DNA of 6,564 bases from Planctomycetia bacterium (GTDB lineage: Bacteria > Planctomycetota > Phycisphaerae > Phycisphaerales > UBA1924), in assembly GCA_005776545.1 (NCBI GenBank), contig SXOY01000142.1, positions 1-6,564 of the forward strand, written 5' to 3'. Both the position numbers and the translations under genes were made by a program. Under the pieces are notes generated by a model. That model was not told where the DNA came from. It saw nothing but the letters and a program-made list of their open reading frames with translations, and did not search any database. Of the stretch, positions 5,789 through 6,564 are shown one piece after another (position 1 is the stretch's first letter; each line of letters begins with the position of its first letter).

Positions 5789-5876
5789 TTAGCGGATAGT
5801 AAGCCGCCGCGAACTGGGTTGAACTGACTTCCTCTTATGCGGCCGCCCGACATGCTGCTAACTGGAATACCGTGAC

Positions 5877-6491
5877 CTAGATTGTCGCTGCGGGCTTTCG
5901 GAATGCAATGGCAATTGTGGCAGAAACCAGACCAGCAATTGCCATGGCGAGGGCGATGATGTTGCCAAAGAAGACGCCGATCAACTCGCAGCCGCAGACA
6001 TCGTTGTAAATTACGAGTTGGTGTGGGACGCCGATGAGGGCGGGTGCGCCGTGAGTGATTGAAAGGTGCAGGACGTGATCGCCTTTGCTTGAATCTGGGA
6101 CCCGCACAATGCCGCGGGAGTCTGAGCCAGATGCAAAAGAGTACTGGTATGAGAGGTCCATCGGCTCGTGTGGTCCAAATGGCCCGGAGATTGTTGTGAC
6201 TGAGCCTTTGAGGTCGTTGAGCCAGGGTTCCAGCTCATATCGACCGGGGGTTTGAGGCGGGCCGACTACGAGAACTTTGAAGCCGTGGCCAGCGGAGTAG
6301 TTAACGTGAACAGGGATGTCGTATTCGCCCGGGGTTGAGAGATCGCACTGAAAGGTCGTCAGTGGAGTCGTGCGTTCGCGTTCGAAGTTGTGAGTCAATT
6401 CGCGGCCACTCGTGTAAATGAATGCGCTCAATCCGATTGCGACGATTGCGAGTGGTGTTGCAATCCAGAATGTGCGTGAGAGCTTCAACAC
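5877..6491 (-). CDS. Membrane protein of unknown function, two TM helices flanking a beta-rich domain
   Basis: I do not recognise this 204-residue protein. A TM helix (about 8-27) is followed by an exposed, beta-rich domain of about 140 residues and a second TM helix (about 170-197) ending in FRKP. The central domain contains GHGFKVLVVGPPQTPGRYELE, PGEYDIPV and DHVLHLSI patterns, suggesting a small sandwich, and ends in CGC (166-168) right at the membrane. By the positive-inside rule both termini are cytoplasmic and the domain faces outward. The start is GTG at 6489-6491; an in-frame TGA lies just upstream (6522-6524) and no in-frame ATG is near, so only this GTG or the next codon, TTG, is available. 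No Shine-Dalgarno is visible. It sits 88 bases ahead of the sigma gene on the same strand; a role in signalling to the sigma factor is conceivable but unsupported. Confidence 0.7.
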   Translation of the reverse strand: MLKLSRTFWIATPLAIVAIGLSAFIYTSGRELTHNFERERTTPLTTFQCDLSTPGEYDIPVHVNYSAGHGFKVLVVGPPQTPGRYELEPWLNDLKGSVTTISGPFGPHEPMDLSYQYSFASGSDSRGIVRVPDSSKGDHVLHLSITHGAPALIGVPHQLVIYNDVCGCELIGVFFGNIIALAMAIAGLVSATIAIAFRKPAATI

Positions 6492-6521
6492 AAGGATGTA
6501 CGAGGGAGATCGAGAGCAGGT

Positions 6522-6564
6522 TCATGGATTCGGTTTATCGAGATCGATGAGGATTTCAGAATTG
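6522..6564 (-). CDS. C-terminal end of an unidentified upstream gene
   Basis: On the minus strand a frame enters from the window edge and ends at TGA (6522-6524), encoding the tail SEILIDLDKPNP. Its codon choice resembles the neighbours, and it would end 30 bases before the membrane-protein start, fitting an operon. Only 13 residues are visible, so the gene cannot be identified and may be spurious. Confidence 0.4.
   Translation of the reverse strand, partial: NSEILIDLDKPNP

Noticed and set aside
5344..5827. Open plus-strand frames antisense to the sigma factor
   Set aside because: They mirror the sigma coding frame; composition is Arg/Gly-rich with no recognisable domain.
5839..5846. GCGGCCGC palindrome upstream of the sigma gene
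   Set aside because: Eight bases of pure GC palindrome is too little in GC-rich DNA to call an operator; no second copy nearby.
5789..5876. Promoter for the sigma gene (TACTAT with a weak TTCAAC)
   Set aside because: Only 4/6 and 3/6 matches to a consensus that may not hold in planctomycetes, and it would leave almost no leader.

Overview
The window looks like chromosomal DNA of a planctomycete, most likely class Phycisphaerae. The main reason is the protein at 1325-2155, which ends in two dockerin/EF-hand-like repeats of the 'FFDYLDFV' type followed by a terminal Cys. From memory, I associate that surface-protein ending with Phycisphaerae. Moderate-to-high GC, weak Shine-Dalgarno sites at several genes and an ECF sigma factor with a long C-terminal extension fit but do not prove this. 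No tRNA, rRNA, CRISPR array, insertion sequence or phage gene was seen.

Layout: (1) 1-980, minus strand, is a LivK-type periplasmic amino-acid-binding protein of an ABC transporter, cut at its C-terminus by the window edge. (2) 981-1324 is a non-coding divergent intergenic region carrying four 9-nt 'GGAC' repeats. (3) 1325-2155, plus strand, is an exported lectin-like protein with a C-terminal dockerin pair. (4) 2312-4842, plus strand, is a four-gene cluster: a rhodanese with a YgaP-type two-helix membrane tail; an AhpD-like carboxymuconolactone decarboxylase family protein with the full E-x11-C-x2-C-x3-H signature; a small DUF2892 membrane protein; and a lipoprotein with an exactly 60-residue duplicated N-terminal module plus a DUF442-like CX4R phosphatase/sulfurtransferase domain. 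(5) 4862-6564, minus strand, holds the end of an unidentified gene, a two-TM protein of unknown function and an ECF sigma factor with a Cys-containing C-terminal extension. The lipoprotein and sigma genes converge with only 19 bases between them.

The most coherent biology is in the four-gene cluster. Rhodanese, DUF2892 and DUF442 domains also occur together in known sulfide/persulfide detoxification loci (for example, the bigR/blh type), and the AhpD-like protein adds a dithiol redox activity. I infer a thiol or sulfane-sulfur handling system split between cytoplasm, inner membrane and an outward-facing lipoprotein. This rests on motifs and gene order alone. Two candidate RNA hairpin regions lie within or just ahead of this cluster.
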